64,000 nucleotides of DNA from Dethiosulfatarculus sandiegensis (GCF_000931935.2 NZ_AZAC01000023.1:1-64000), one strand, 5' to 3'; positions 46,071 through 54,295 are shown, numbered from the stretch's first letter. Notes: generated by a model from the letters alone, not told the origin. Made by a program: numbers and translations.

Positions 46071-47060
46071 ATGCAAACCTTTAAGGCCCCCGGCCGCCTT
46101 TTAAGCGGAGGATTGATTACCAACTACAAGTGCCCCTCAAAATGCGCCCATTGCCTTTATGCCTGCGGGCCTGAACGATCCTGGCAGTATATTGATTATG
46201 AGACCGCTCTTGCCTGTTTCAGGCAAGCGTCCCGGTTGGGAGCCGGTTCCATGCATATTGGCGGAGGAGAGCCTTTCCTTAATTTCAAAGGCCTGGCCAG
46301 GGTGATCGAGGCGGCCGGAGACGCCGGGGTTAAGGTGGATTATGTGGAGACCAACTCAGCCTGGTTTACCGACCATGAAACAGCCTGTCGAATCTTGGGC
46401 AATTTGAGGCAAAAAGGGCTGACAACGCTTTTAGTATCCATAAGCCCTTTTCACAACCAATTCATCCCCTTTGCCAAGGTGCTCGGCGTAATCAGGGCAT
46501 GTGAAGAAACCGATCTCAGAGTGTTTCCCTGGATAGCTGATTTTATCCCAGAAATCAGGTCATTGGATGTGGAAAGCACTCACGGCCCTGAGGAATACAT
46601 GAGAAAATTCGGCGAGGATTACCTGGCTGCCCTGCCCGGCCGCTATTGGGTTCACATGGGGGGCAGGGCCGCTTTGACCTACAATTCGCTATGGCCCCCA
46701 AAACCCCTGGAATCTATTTTGGAAGACACCCTTCCTTGTCCTGAACTCTTTGATGTCTCCCATTTTCATATTGACCCGTATGGCAATTACCTGCCCGGCC
46801 TTTGCACAGGCCTGGCCCTTGGCATGGAGCTTTTGGGTTCTACTCTCTCCCAAAACGACTTTCCTGTTTTAGGTGTTTTAGCAGCTAAGGGAATTGCAGG
46901 GCTTTTTGATTTAGCTCAAAAGGAAGCCGACTTTGAACCCCAGGGGGCCTATTTAAATAAATGCGCCCTATGTCTGGATATAAGAAGTCATTTGGTGAGG
47001 CGAGGCTATCCTGCCCGAGAACTCCAGCCCAAGGGATTTTATCGGGCCCTTGAATCATGA
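46071..47060 (+). CDS. Radical SAM domain protein of unknown function
   Basis: The 329-residue protein has the radical SAM motif CPSKCAHCLYAC (Cys-x3-Cys-x2-Cys) near residue 22, GGGEPFLNFKG (about 65-75) and VETNSAW (about 93-99), typical of the AdoMet barrel. The C-terminal half has CPELFDVSHFHIDPYGNYLPGLCTG and CALCLDI, which may hold a second Fe-S cluster as in SPASM-type proteins. No peptide precursor or partner gene is next to it. The ATG at 46071 has AAGGGGAG upstream and starts near the core, so I reject the upstream TTG. The gene ends one base before the repeat-flanking terminator. Confidence 0.8.
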   Translation: MQTFKAPGRLLSGGLITNYKCPSKCAHCLYACGPERSWQYIDYETALACFRQASRLGAGSMHIGGGEPFLNFKGLARVIEAAGDAGVKVDYVETNSAWFTDHETACRILGNLRQKGLTTLLVSISPFHNQFIPFAKVLGVIRACEETDLRVFPWIADFIPEIRSLDVESTHGPEEYMRKFGEDYLAALPGRYWVHMGGRAALTYNSLWPPKPLESILEDTLPCPELFDVSHFHIDPYGNYLPGLCTGLALGMELLGSTLSQNDFPVLGVLAAKGIAGLFDLAQKEADFEPQGAYLNKCALCLDIRSHLVRRGYPARELQPKGFYRALES

Positions 47061-47092
47061 GCAAAAAAAGAGCCGCCATTTAAAAAGGCAGC
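47061..47092. terminator. Left, damaged copy of a terminator flanking repeat C
   Basis: GCAAAAAAAGAGCCGCC at 47061-47077 repeats at 47381-47397. Here the following arm reads TAAAAAGGCAGC, so the hairpin is imperfect. Confidence 0.6.
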
Positions 47093-47380
47093 AACTATTA
47101 CTTGCGGCCAAGGTCCTCCTGGACTTCGGTAGAGGCCAGTCAACAAAGACAATTTTTTCTAACTGGTTCGAATTACTCGCCTAATGGTCTCGCAATTCGG
47201 CGGGTGTTCATTCGGGGTCCCCAAAACGCTTAGCGTTTTAGGGGTGTTCATTCGGGGTCCCCAAAACGCCTAGCGTTTTAGGGGTGTTCATTCGGGGTCC
47301 CCAAAACGCCTAGCGTTTTAGGGGTGTTCATTCGGGGTCCCCAAAAAATCAACGATTTTTCAGGGGTGTATCCTTGGCCC
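47078..47380. repeat. Structured dispersed repeat, copy C, expanded
   Basis: Read on the minus strand this block repeats the order of copy A: outer GCGGGCCAAGGATACACCCC, an inner hairpin, CGCCGAATTGCGAGAC, GCGAGTAATTCGA, and GTCCAGGAGGAC. The inner hairpin unit is amplified into 40-base tandem units. The core hairpins near 47120-47165 are more decayed than in copies A and D. Confidence 0.8.
47203..47345. repeat. 40-base tandem repeat array, three full units and a part
   Basis: Units start at 47203, 47243, 47283 and 47323. Each has TTCATTCGGGGT and then a hairpin CCCCAAAACGC/GCGTTTTAGGGG. The full units differ by one base (GCTTAGC or GCCTAGC). The last unit switches to CCCCAAAAAATC/GATTTTTCAGGGG, so both arms change together. 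Confidence 0.9.
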
Positions 47381-47417
47381 GCAAAAAAAGAGCCGCCTTT
47401 TGGAAGGCGGCTCTTTA
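47381..47417. terminator. Terminator of the PEP-CTERM gene, right flank of repeat C
   Basis: A perfect AAAGAGCCGCCTT/AAGGCGGCTCTTT hairpin with A/T tracts on both sides, close to the stop of the PEP-CTERM gene. Confidence 0.9.
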
Positions 47418-47443
47418 TTAATCAATTTTGTTCTAAATCAGGT

Positions 47444-48202
47444 TCAAGCCTTGGCAACCTTGCCCTTTTTGTTCTTACGGCGGCGCACTACGCCCGCACC
47501 GAACAGGGCGGAGCCAAAGAGAATCATGGTGCCTGGTTCGGGCACTGTGGAAGGTACGGACTTGCTGGCCAACATGAGTTCCTGGGCCCTGCTCTCGGAG
47601 TCCATCTTGTAGACATCCTTGGCATTGGCAGACCAGGTAATGCTGTCAAGACCAATGACGCCGCCGTATTTGGTGGGCAAGGCGTTCAACATGGACTGGG
47701 CCAGTTGCCGGATCCAGTAATTAGTGTTGTAGGTCAGGTAAAAATTACCCGAACCAATATCAAATCTGCTGCTGCCGGTGTCATAGACAATGCTCCAGAC
47801 TGCCGACTGCAAAGCCGCAATGGTTGTACTCAAACTATAATTACCTGTGCTATTGCCAAGCCCGGGCGCAAATTGATGGATTAACCAGGCCGCTTCTTTC
47901 TGGTTCTGGTTAAACGATCCAAAGGTCTGCAGGTTGCCCACGTTATAGGTGCCCGTGTCTATTGAATTGCTCAAGTCCACACAATATCCGATAGCGTTAA
48001 AGTCTCCGCCACCGGAAGTGTAATTCTTAAGGGTGACATCAAATTGGGCGGTGCTGCCTGAGTCATAGGTGCCGTTCAAATTGTAGGAAACATTACTGCC
48101 CATAGTATAGGCCACATCCATCTGCACCGCCTGCGCGGCCAATGGAGTGACCACAAGCAAAGCCAAGGTCGCAAAAATTGAAACGATGATGTTTCTACGC
48201 AT
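47444..48202 (-). CDS. PEP-CTERM sorted exported protein
   Basis: The 252-residue protein has a signal peptide (about 1-25, ending PLAAQA) and a C-terminal PEP-CTERM signal: VPEPGTMILFGSALFGAGVV followed by RRRKNKKGK. Such proteins are processed by exosortase, exported and often linked to extracellular polysaccharide. The middle part (about 30-215) is rich in Ser, Thr, Gly and Asn and has YCVDLSNSIDTGTYNVG and EAAWLIHQFAP, as in several thioester-like PEP-CTERM surface proteins; I assign no function. Exosortase is not in the window. A c-di-GMP riboswitch and its terminator stand directly upstream, so the gene is predicted to be turned on by c-di-GMP. Confidence 0.88.
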   Translation of the reverse strand: MRRNIIVSIFATLALLVVTPLAAQAVQMDVAYTMGSNVSYNLNGTYDSGSTAQFDVTLKNYTSGGGDFNAIGYCVDLSNSIDTGTYNVGNLQTFGSFNQNQKEAAWLIHQFAPGLGNSTGNYSLSTTIAALQSAVWSIVYDTGSSRFDIGSGNFYLTYNTNYWIRQLAQSMLNALPTKYGGVIGLDSITWSANAKDVYKMDSESRAQELMLASKSVPSTVPEPGTMILFGSALFGAGVVRRRKNKKGKVAKA

Positions 48203-48255
48203 GACTACCTCTCAAATGCGCGGCTTGTTTTTGCCCCCCTAACCGACCTTGGCTG

Positions 48256-48295
48256 AAAAACAAAAATCCGGGCCGCCGATTTGGAGGCAACCCGG
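48256..48295 (-). terminator. Expression-platform terminator of the riboswitch
   Basis: CCGGGTTGCC/GGCGGCCCGG, a 10-bp stem with two G-U pairs, followed by ATTTTTGTTTTT. The 5' arm is the 3' strand of the aptamer, so terminator and ligand-bound aptamer exclude each other. Confidence 0.8.
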
Positions 48296-48360
48296 CCATC
48301 TTTAAATTAAAGATCCGTTGGCTTTCCGTCCCCGCCTCACGACGGGTTTGGCTTTTTCTC
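48284..48360 (-). promoter_or_regulatory. Cyclic di-GMP-I (GEMM) riboswitch aptamer
   Basis: On the minus strand the leader reads AAAGCCAAACC, then a P2 stem, GGGGACGGAAAGCC, CGGATC, a P3 hairpin made of CTTTAA/TTAAAG, and ATGGCCGGGTTGCC. This is the order of conserved parts in GEMM-I: GCAAACC, GGGACGCAAAGCC, and GGGTTACC at the 3' end. Two usually constant bases are exchanged (G to C before CAAACC and C to G in GCAAAG); in the known structure these seem to pair, so the change looks compensatory. The base equivalent to G20, which favours c-di-GMP over cGAMP, appears to be G. Confidence 0.8.
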
Positions 48361-48434
48361 ATTATTTTTTTATGACCAAACCGCCACACCATCCCTGAAG
48401 GGCAATTCGGCCACTATACCTACAGATAAGTGAT

Positions 48435-48463
48435 AGATTAAAAAAGCCTATAGTATTTGTCAA
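48435..48463 (-). promoter_or_regulatory. Sigma-70 promoter of the riboswitch transcript
   Basis: TTGACA (minus strand, 48463-48458), a 17-base spacer and TAATCT (48440-48435). The start would lie near 48428, about 70 bases before the aptamer. Confidence 0.7.
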
Positions 48464-48517
48464 TATATATGTGCCTAAAAAGGTTTTTTTTTGTATCGTC
48501 CAGTAGATTCTTATCAT

Positions 48518-49882
48518 TTAAACATTATACGACTGCGGGTGAGTATCCCTTGCCAGGCAGATTGAAACCAAGGCTATGGCAAAACCTGCCAGATAAATTA
48601 AAAATGCGCTGCCATAGGCCTCAGTGGTAAAGGCCTGGGCCGCTCCGGACCGCCACTCCAAAACCCAGCCGACCAGCGGTTGCAGTAGAGAAGCCCCCAA
48701 AAAGGGGAATACATTCACCACACCGGTTGCAGTCCCGGCCAAATGCAGAGGGAAAAGTTCTTTCACCGTGGTGACGCACATAACGGCAATGGAGGCCGCG
48801 GAACAGCCAAAGATGACAAACCAAAGATAAAAAACCCAAACCGGCAGGCTGTCTATAAAAAAGGTGAGCAAAAACATCAAAAAAACATTAATGGAACTGG
48901 CGCCGATCAAAACCTTTTTGCGGGAGTCCAACACCTTATCTGAAAGATAACTCAAGGCAGGAGCGCCCAGGATCAAGCCCAAGGCAATCATGGACAGTAT
49001 GCCGCCCACCTGAGACTTGCTGAGCCCATACACCTGTTGCAGGTAAGGGCCTCCCCATAGGCCGCCAAAGCTGAAGAAAATGCCGTTGGTCAATAAATTC
49101 CATATGGCCAAAGGCCAAAAGGCGGGTGTTTTACAGACCTGGACCACCCCCTGCCAAAGTTCCCGGATACTTTGTTCTTTGGGTTCGATCCGCAAGGAAC
49201 TCACCGATGGAAGTCCCATCTCTTCCGGGGTGTTGCGCACAAAAAACCAGATGCAACCGGTGAGAAGCATGGATAATGCCCCTATGGCCAAAAAGCATCC
49301 CCGCCAACCCAGCAAGTCGCTTAAAAAGACCAGGGGATCGGACGAGGTGTAAACACCTATCCCCCCAACCGCCATTATCAGCCCGGTCATTTTGGCAAAC
49401 TCGGTTGCTGAAAACCACGAAGTAAGGATTTTTAAAGTAGCCACAAAAACCATGGCCACCCCCAGGCCCACCAGGGTGCGCCCAACAATTGCCCACAACA
49501 GACTGTCCGCCAGTCCGAAAACAATGGAGCCCACTGCCGCCAAACCGAAAAACAGGGTGATTGAGCGGCGCGGCCCCCAAGAGTCGCTTAACATACCCAC
49601 AGGGATCTGCATCACTGCGTAGGCGTAAAAATAGGCCGCGGCCAATGCCCCCATGGCAGTAGCTCCAACCTTTAAGTCGGCCATCATCTCGACCGCTATC
49701 ACGGCTGGTGAGAGTCTGTGGAAATACACGAAAAGGTAAGCCACCGCCAAGGTGGAAAACACAACCCAGCGATACCTGCCGGGGCCGTTCCCGGGTGCTG
49801 GACGGTTAACTTGCTTTTGCTTGGCTGAAGATGCAAGGCCATGGTTGGGCCGGGGCTGATGCCTGCTTGATTGGGTGCTCAC
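48518..49882 (-). CDS. Major facilitator superfamily transporter
   Basis: The 454-residue protein has a charged N-terminal tail of about 35 residues and 12 membrane segments. Family landmarks are FVYFHRLSPAVIAVEM in helix 1, MQIPVGMLSDSWGPRRSITL (about 91-110) with the loop-2 motif, and ALSYLSDKVLDSRKKVL (about 310-326), its counterpart in the second half. It resembles sugar-phosphate/organic-anion-type MFS carriers, but no substrate can be named. It stands alone; the riboswitch promoter begins 50 bases beyond its stop. Confidence 0.82.
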   Translation of the reverse strand: MSTQSSRHQPRPNHGLASSAKQKQVNRPAPGNGPGRYRWVVFSTLAVAYLFVYFHRLSPAVIAVEMMADLKVGATAMGALAAAYFYAYAVMQIPVGMLSDSWGPRRSITLFFGLAAVGSIVFGLADSLLWAIVGRTLVGLGVAMVFVATLKILTSWFSATEFAKMTGLIMAVGGIGVYTSSDPLVFLSDLLGWRGCFLAIGALSMLLTGCIWFFVRNTPEEMGLPSVSSLRIEPKEQSIRELWQGVVQVCKTPAFWPLAIWNLLTNGIFFSFGGLWGGPYLQQVYGLSKSQVGGILSMIALGLILGAPALSYLSDKVLDSRKKVLIGASSINVFLMFLLTFFIDSLPVWVFYLWFVIFGCSAASIAVMCVTTVKELFPLHLAGTATGVVNVFPFLGASLLQPLVGWVLEWRSGAAQAFTTEAYGSAFLIYLAGFAIALVSICLARDTHPQSYNV

Positions 49883-50314
49883 GTCTCTCAGATCCTGTTT
49901 AGGTGTTTTTTATTGACCTTTTTAAAGACACACTCATCTGTCCGAACTAAGCGGATGTCGTAAAACCCGTTATGGGCACCCAACAGCGGCCTTTTCTCAA
50001 CTGGTTGTTGGCCAATCAGCCTGCCCCAAAAAAGGATCACAACCAAAAGCCTTAACGCCACTGGAAGGCTGGAGGCGCTGGTTTGGCCAGGGCCTTAAAA
50101 CAAAAAAGTGTTTTCAGGGAATTTGGCTCAAGCGTGTTATGTATGCCCTATTTGAACCTTATTGAAATCCTCTTTAACATTTGCCTGGGCAAGGCGAACA
50201 TGACCTGCCTCACCCCACATATAGTTGGTAAGAGGTTTTGCCTTTTGATAAAATGAATTTGCTAAAAAAGCTTTGGATATTAATCTTACTGGCCAGAAAA
50301 AAAGCGTCAACCGT
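49883..50314. other. Intergenic region, no gene seen
   Basis: This gap between two divergent genes contains short open frames without ribosome sites and no known RNA. A 68-codon minus-strand frame at 50137-50343 has no family character, so I leave it out. Confidence 0.4.
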
Positions 50315-50341
50315 TTGAAATGATTATTTATCCAATATAAC
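50315..50341 (+). promoter_or_regulatory. Candidate promoter for the GntR gene
   Basis: TTGAAA (50315-50320) and TATAAC (50336-50341) are 15 bases apart, slightly short. It lies about 60 bases before the start of the regulator gene. Confidence 0.4.
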
Positions 50342-50402
50342 ATCTTGAACGCGGACCTTTGATCCGAGTTCTTATTTTTTCTGGCATATTCCCCCGGGAG
50401 AC

Positions 50403-51170
50403 TTGAAATTGTCCGTGACCATCCAAAAAATTAGAAGAATACCCAGCCTTTACGAAGAAGTGGTGGATCGGATTAAAAAGGCCATTTTTGCAGGGGAATA
50501 CCGTTCCGGCGAGGTTTTACCCAGCGAGGTGGAGATGGCCGAACAATTGGGGGTCAGCCGCCCCGTGGTAAGGGAAGCATATAAGTCCTTACAATCTTTA
50601 GGATTTCTAGAGATACGCCGAGGCACCAAAGGCGGAGCCTTTGTCTGCGACCTGGATAACTTAAGCTTTGCGGAAAACATCTCGGACCTGATCAGACTGG
50701 GAAAAATCAGCATAGACAACCTGGTGGCCACCCGCCTGTTTCTGGAACCTGAAATTGGACGACTGGCCGCCACCCACGCCACCCTGGAGCAGTTGGATGG
50801 GCTGGCTGAAATTGCACAGGAATATGCCGACGTAACCAACCCCAGGGATCAGATCAGGCTTAACTCCAAATTCCACCGATTCATAGGACGCGCCTGCGGA
50901 AACCCTTTATTTTCAGTGCTGCTGGACAGCATCATGGACTTTACGGAAACCTTTCTGGAATCCATTTGCCCTCAAAACAAGGTTTTGCATCAACCCCAGG
51001 AACACATGGCTATTCACGCCGCACTCTGCGCCCGTGACCAGGACTTGGCCCGGGAGTTGGTTCACAAGCACATCAGCAATATATCCACCCGCATGCACAA
51101 CCTGCAAAATTCCTATTTAAAGGGCTTTTCCGAACAGGAAAGCAAGCAGGAATCCGAACCCGAAGGTTAA
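50403..51170 (+). CDS. GntR/FadR-family transcriptional regulator
   Basis: The protein of up to 255 residues has a winged helix (about 15-85; YEEVVDRIKKAIFAGEYRSG, then LGVSRPVVREAYKSLQSLGFL, RRGTKGGAFV) and an FCD domain (about 95-240; NLVATRLFLEPEIGRLAATHA, FHRFIGRACGNPLF, EHMAIHAAL). Its ligand and target are unknown. It is followed by a sigma-54 response regulator gene on the same strand 128 bases on. The start is uncertain: TTG codons at 50403 and 50409 and a GTG at 50415 follow GGGAG; the latter two have better spacing. Confidence 0.82.
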   Translation: MKLSVTIQKIRRIPSLYEEVVDRIKKAIFAGEYRSGEVLPSEVEMAEQLGVSRPVVREAYKSLQSLGFLEIRRGTKGGAFVCDLDNLSFAENISDLIRLGKISIDNLVATRLFLEPEIGRLAATHATLEQLDGLAEIAQEYADVTNPRDQIRLNSKFHRFIGRACGNPLFSVLLDSIMDFTETFLESICPQNKVLHQPQEHMAIHAALCARDQDLARELVHKHISNISTRMHNLQNSYLKGFSEQESKQESEPEG

Positions 51171-51298
51171 CAATGGCCTTGCCCGCAAAAGATTAACTCA
51201 TTACAATTAAATCATACCAGACTTACATCCGAGTGATTGTAGGTTTTCTTATTGCCGGATCAGCCAGGTTAAACCCTAGACAATCAGGCAAAATACAA

Positions 51299-52714
51299 AT
51301 GTCAGAAATCCTTATCATCGATGATGATCAAGCCATCTGCGACCTCTTGACTGAACGCTTAAGCAGGCTGGGGCACGAGGCCAGCTGCGCCACTGATCTT
51401 GCCGGTGGTCTAAGCGCTGCTCAAAAGGGAAGTTACGAGGTCATATTCCTGGACGTATGTCTGCCCGACGGCAATGGCCTCATGGCCCTGCCGAGCCTGC
51501 GCAACGCGCAAAGCTGTCCCGAAGTGATAATCATGACCGGCCAGGGAGATCCCGACGGAGCCGAGTTGGCTATCAAAAGCGGGGCCTGGGATTATCTTGA
51601 AAAAGGCAATTCTCTATCCGACATTCCCTTGATATTGAACAGGGTGCTGCAATACCGCCGGGAAAAGGCCTCCACCAGACCGATGGTGGCGCTGAAGCGC
51701 CCCGGCATTGTGGGCAACAGCCCCAAAATGCTCAAATGCTACGATCTTCTGGCCCAGGCCTCGGCCAGCGAAATGAATGTCCTGATCCAGGGGGAAACAG
51801 GCACCGGAAAAGAACTCTTTGCCAGGGCCATACATGAGAACAGCAGCCGCAGCCAGGAGCCCTTTGTGGTGCTCGACTGTGCGGCCCTGCCCGAAACTCT
51901 GGTTGAAAGCATCCTCTTTGGTCATGACCGGGGGGCCTTTACCGGCGCGGACCGCACTCAGGCGGGCCTGATCAAACAGGCGGACCAAGGCACCCTTTTT
52001 CTTGATGAGGTGGGCGAGCTGCCTTTGAACGTGCAAAAATCCTTTTTAAGGGTGTTGCAGGAACGCAGTTTCCGGCCGGTCGGCAATCAAAAGGAAGTTA
52101 AAAGCGATTTTCGCCTGGTGGCGGCAACCAACCGCAGGCTGCAGGACATGAGCGAGGATGCATCTTTCCGCAAGGACCTGCTCTACAGGTTGCAGTCTTT
52201 GGTTATTCCCCTGCCCTCACTGCGTGAGCGAAAAGACGATATTAAAGAAATCGCGGTTATGCATATTGCCCGCCTTTGCGAACGTTACAGCATCAAAACC
52301 AAGGGTTTCAGCCACTCATTTGTGGATTTATTGCAAACCTACTCCTGGCCGGGAAACGTCAGGGAGCTGATCAACGCCTTGGAGCACTCCATTATCGCGG
52401 CCGGCGACTCTCCCACCTTGTTTGAACGCCATTTGCCGGAGGCAATGCGCATCTCCCTGGTCAGGGCCTCTTTGGCAACCCACCTGCCCGCCCCCCAAAA
52501 CCAGGAAGACCTCCCCAATGAAAAAGACGGGCATCTGCCAAGGTTGGCTGAACTGATCAACTCCGAGACCGCCAAATTGGAAAAATGGTATTTAGCCGAG
52601 CTTATGAACCGCACCCAAGGCGACCTGAAACAGGCTTTAACCATCTCCGGCCTGGGGCGCACGGCCCTATACGACCGCCTGAAAAAATACGGCATCTCCC
52701 GTCAAGGGTCCTGA
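51299..52714 (+). CDS. Sigma-54-dependent response regulator (NtrC family), orphan
   Basis: The 471-residue protein has a receiver (about 1-120; IDDD at 7-10, acceptor D52), an AAA+ domain with Walker A GETGTGKE (about 165), the canonical GAFTGA loop (212-217) and Walker B LFLDEVGE, and a Fis-type helix-turn-helix (LKQALTISGLGRTALYDRL). After the conserved receiver Lys it has G instead of P (EKGNS). The layout and spacing match the paralogue at 25003-26403 almost residue for residue in the receiver, so one is likely a duplicate. No kinase gene is adjacent. The ATG at 51299 begins MSEILIIDDD; the longer frame is not needed. Confidence 0.9.
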   Translation: MSEILIIDDDQAICDLLTERLSRLGHEASCATDLAGGLSAAQKGSYEVIFLDVCLPDGNGLMALPSLRNAQSCPEVIIMTGQGDPDGAELAIKSGAWDYLEKGNSLSDIPLILNRVLQYRREKASTRPMVALKRPGIVGNSPKMLKCYDLLAQASASEMNVLIQGETGTGKELFARAIHENSSRSQEPFVVLDCAALPETLVESILFGHDRGAFTGADRTQAGLIKQADQGTLFLDEVGELPLNVQKSFLRVLQERSFRPVGNQKEVKSDFRLVAATNRRLQDMSEDASFRKDLLYRLQSLVIPLPSLRERKDDIKEIAVMHIARLCERYSIKTKGFSHSFVDLLQTYSWPGNVRELINALEHSIIAAGDSPTLFERHLPEAMRISLVRASLATHLPAPQNQEDLPNEKDGHLPRLAELINSETAKLEKWYLAELMNRTQGDLKQALTISGLGRTALYDRLKKYGISRQGS

Positions 52715-52899
52715 AAATCCGGTATATGCGAACCTCGTACGGAACTTCCGGATAAATATAAATATCTTTAGCCACCCGGCCCAAGCCCCGAACCAGTAAC
52801 CACCCGATAGTTAGAGCATATCTGCCATATACTGCCTTCAGGCACATTTTTTGCTGTTACAGATCCAAAGCGACCCAATTCCCTAAGGCAGGTGCCAAG

Positions 52900-53337
52900 A
52901 TGCTCTTTATTCTCTATAGTCAAGAACCGAAACTTTTTTACCAAAAGCTGAGTTTCCCGGCGCTTAAGGTTTCCTCCCAGACAAAGGTGGAGGAGTACAG
53001 CAACCTTGAAGAACTGGAGGCAAGGTTAAAAAAACCACTGGGCAACACCATGATTGCCCTTTTGGTGCTTAAAACTCCCCGCGAACTGGACCGGGCCCTT
53101 TATCTGACGCCTTTGTTGGCCGATTACAAGGTGATACTGGTTCTTCCGGAATTGACCGCAGGGCAGGTGGGAAAGGCCCTTTTGTTAAAGCCCAGTTATT
53201 TCACATCCCTTGAAAGCGATTATTCGGACCTAAAGGCCGTATTGAAAAAAATGTTGAATTTTGAAAGGAAAACAAGCCGGGCCTCTTCGATTCATGATCT
53301 CTATGTCTCTCACTTGACCAGGCAAAAGGCCTCCTGA
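52900..53337 (+). CDS. Hypothetical protein, 145 residues
   Basis: I do not recognise this protein. It is soluble, with alternating hydrophobic strands and helices (MIALLVLKTPRELDRALYL, YKVILVLPELTAGQVGKALLL, PSYFTSLESDYSDLKAVLKKML) that recall a receiver or PAS-like alpha/beta fold without the acidic pocket. The ATG follows AAGGCAGG. It lies 185 bases after a sigma-54 regulator gene on the same strand and converges with the methyltransferase gene, whose end is two bases away. A regulatory role next to the response regulator is a guess. Confidence 0.6.
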   Translation: MLFILYSQEPKLFYQKLSFPALKVSSQTKVEEYSNLEELEARLKKPLGNTMIALLVLKTPRELDRALYLTPLLADYKVILVLPELTAGQVGKALLLKPSYFTSLESDYSDLKAVLKKMLNFERKTSRASSIHDLYVSHLTRQKAS

Positions 53338-53338
53338 A

Positions 53339-54295
53339 TCAAGTCGTTGTTTTTTTATATTGAAGTATCAATTCCTTCAGGTGGTCACTTGTAGTGCCGC
53401 AACAACCGCCCAATATGTTTATGCCGTGTTCCATATTCAAGTCGAGCATTCCCCTGACCCAAGCCTTAAGGTCATCAGACTCAAGGGACTTGGCGTTATC
53501 CAGTTGGTCATGATCCAAAGACGAGGCATTGGCCTGGTATCCCATGAGCCTGGCCAAGTTTTTTGGCATCATCTCCTTTGGCTTAAGAAAACTGGGATGG
53601 GCACAGTTGATCATGAATCCCAAGGGCTTCTGGGGACCCGTTTTCCGATCAATGGTTGCAAAGGCCTCATCCAGGCTGGTTCCGTCCAGAATCCTTCCCT
53701 GAGAATTAATTACAAAACTGATTATATATTCCAGACCGGTGCGGGAAAGGGCCTGAGCCATGCCCAGGGCTTCATTTAAGCAAGGCAAGGTGGCGGCCAT
53801 GAGATAATCAACCCCGGAACCCGCCAGCGCCCTGGCCTGGGGTTCGTGAAATAAAAAGGCTTCTTTTTGGTCAAGCCCTTCTTCGGGCCGGTAGCTGTCG
53901 TTTTTACAACCCATAAGACCGCCGATCAGCACCTTGTCCGCCCTTTGGCCGTATTCTTCACGCAGTTTGAGTAAAAAGCCGGCTGCCTCGGCATTGAAAT
54001 CAACCGAAAGGCCCTCTCCGGCCAGGCGTTCGGGATTGGCCCTCCAGGTGGGGGTGGCCAACAATATCGGCAGATTATGCCCCACTGCCAGATCCACGAA
54101 TCCCTTATACAATTTTTTTAATGCAGCCCGACCACCTGGCTCTGTTACCAAAAGGGCGTTCTCCAGGCTTGGATGTAGTTCCACCCCGCCTCTGCGCAGG
54201 CTCTCTATCACCGCCGCCTCCATTAAAACCAGATCGTTGGCATCAAGACACTCGGCTAATTTTTTTTCTGTATTCACCGCCTCTTCCTCTCCCAT
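53339..54295 (-). CDS. Homocysteine S-methyltransferase family protein
   Basis: The 318-residue protein is an S-methyl_trans (PF02574) TIM barrel. The zinc site is formed by the Cys in GFMINCAHPSF and the Cys pair in GGCCGTT near residue 300. Earlier segments are DANDLVLMEAAVIESLRRGG and LLATPTWRANPERL. Relatives move methyl groups from S-methylmethionine, betaine or methyl-B12 to a thiol. The donor and acceptor here are unknown. The ATG at 54295 lacks a good ribosome site; GTG at 54277 (VNTEKKLAE) is preceded by GAGGAAGAGG and may be the real start. Confidence 0.82.
   Translation of the reverse strand: MGEEEAVNTEKKLAECLDANDLVLMEAAVIESLRRGGVELHPSLENALLVTEPGGRAALKKLYKGFVDLAVGHNLPILLATPTWRANPERLAGEGLSVDFNAEAAGFLLKLREEYGQRADKVLIGGLMGCKNDSYRPEEGLDQKEAFLFHEPQARALAGSGVDYLMAATLPCLNEALGMAQALSRTGLEYIISFVINSQGRILDGTSLDEAFATIDRKTGPQKPLGFMINCAHPSFLKPKEMMPKNLARLMGYQANASSLDHDQLDNAKSLESDDLKAWVRGMLDLNMEHGINILGGCCGTTSDHLKELILQYKKTTT

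Noticed and set aside
47160..47185. tRNA T-loop-like GGTTCGAATTA
   Set aside because: No acceptor stem or anticodon arm can be drawn, and the segment belongs to the core of the dispersed repeat.
47203..47345. Possible CRISPR array (regular 40-base repeats)
   Set aside because: There are no unique spacers, the units are directly adjacent, each holds its own hairpin, and no cas gene is near. It is a tandem repeat inside the dispersed repeat.
47324..47884. 186-codon plus-strand frame starting in the repeat
   Set aside because: It runs over the repeat and antisense to the PEP-CTERM gene; no ribosome site or motif.
50137..50343. 68-codon minus-strand frame in the gap before the GntR gene
   Set aside because: AT-rich, no ribosome site and no recognisable family.
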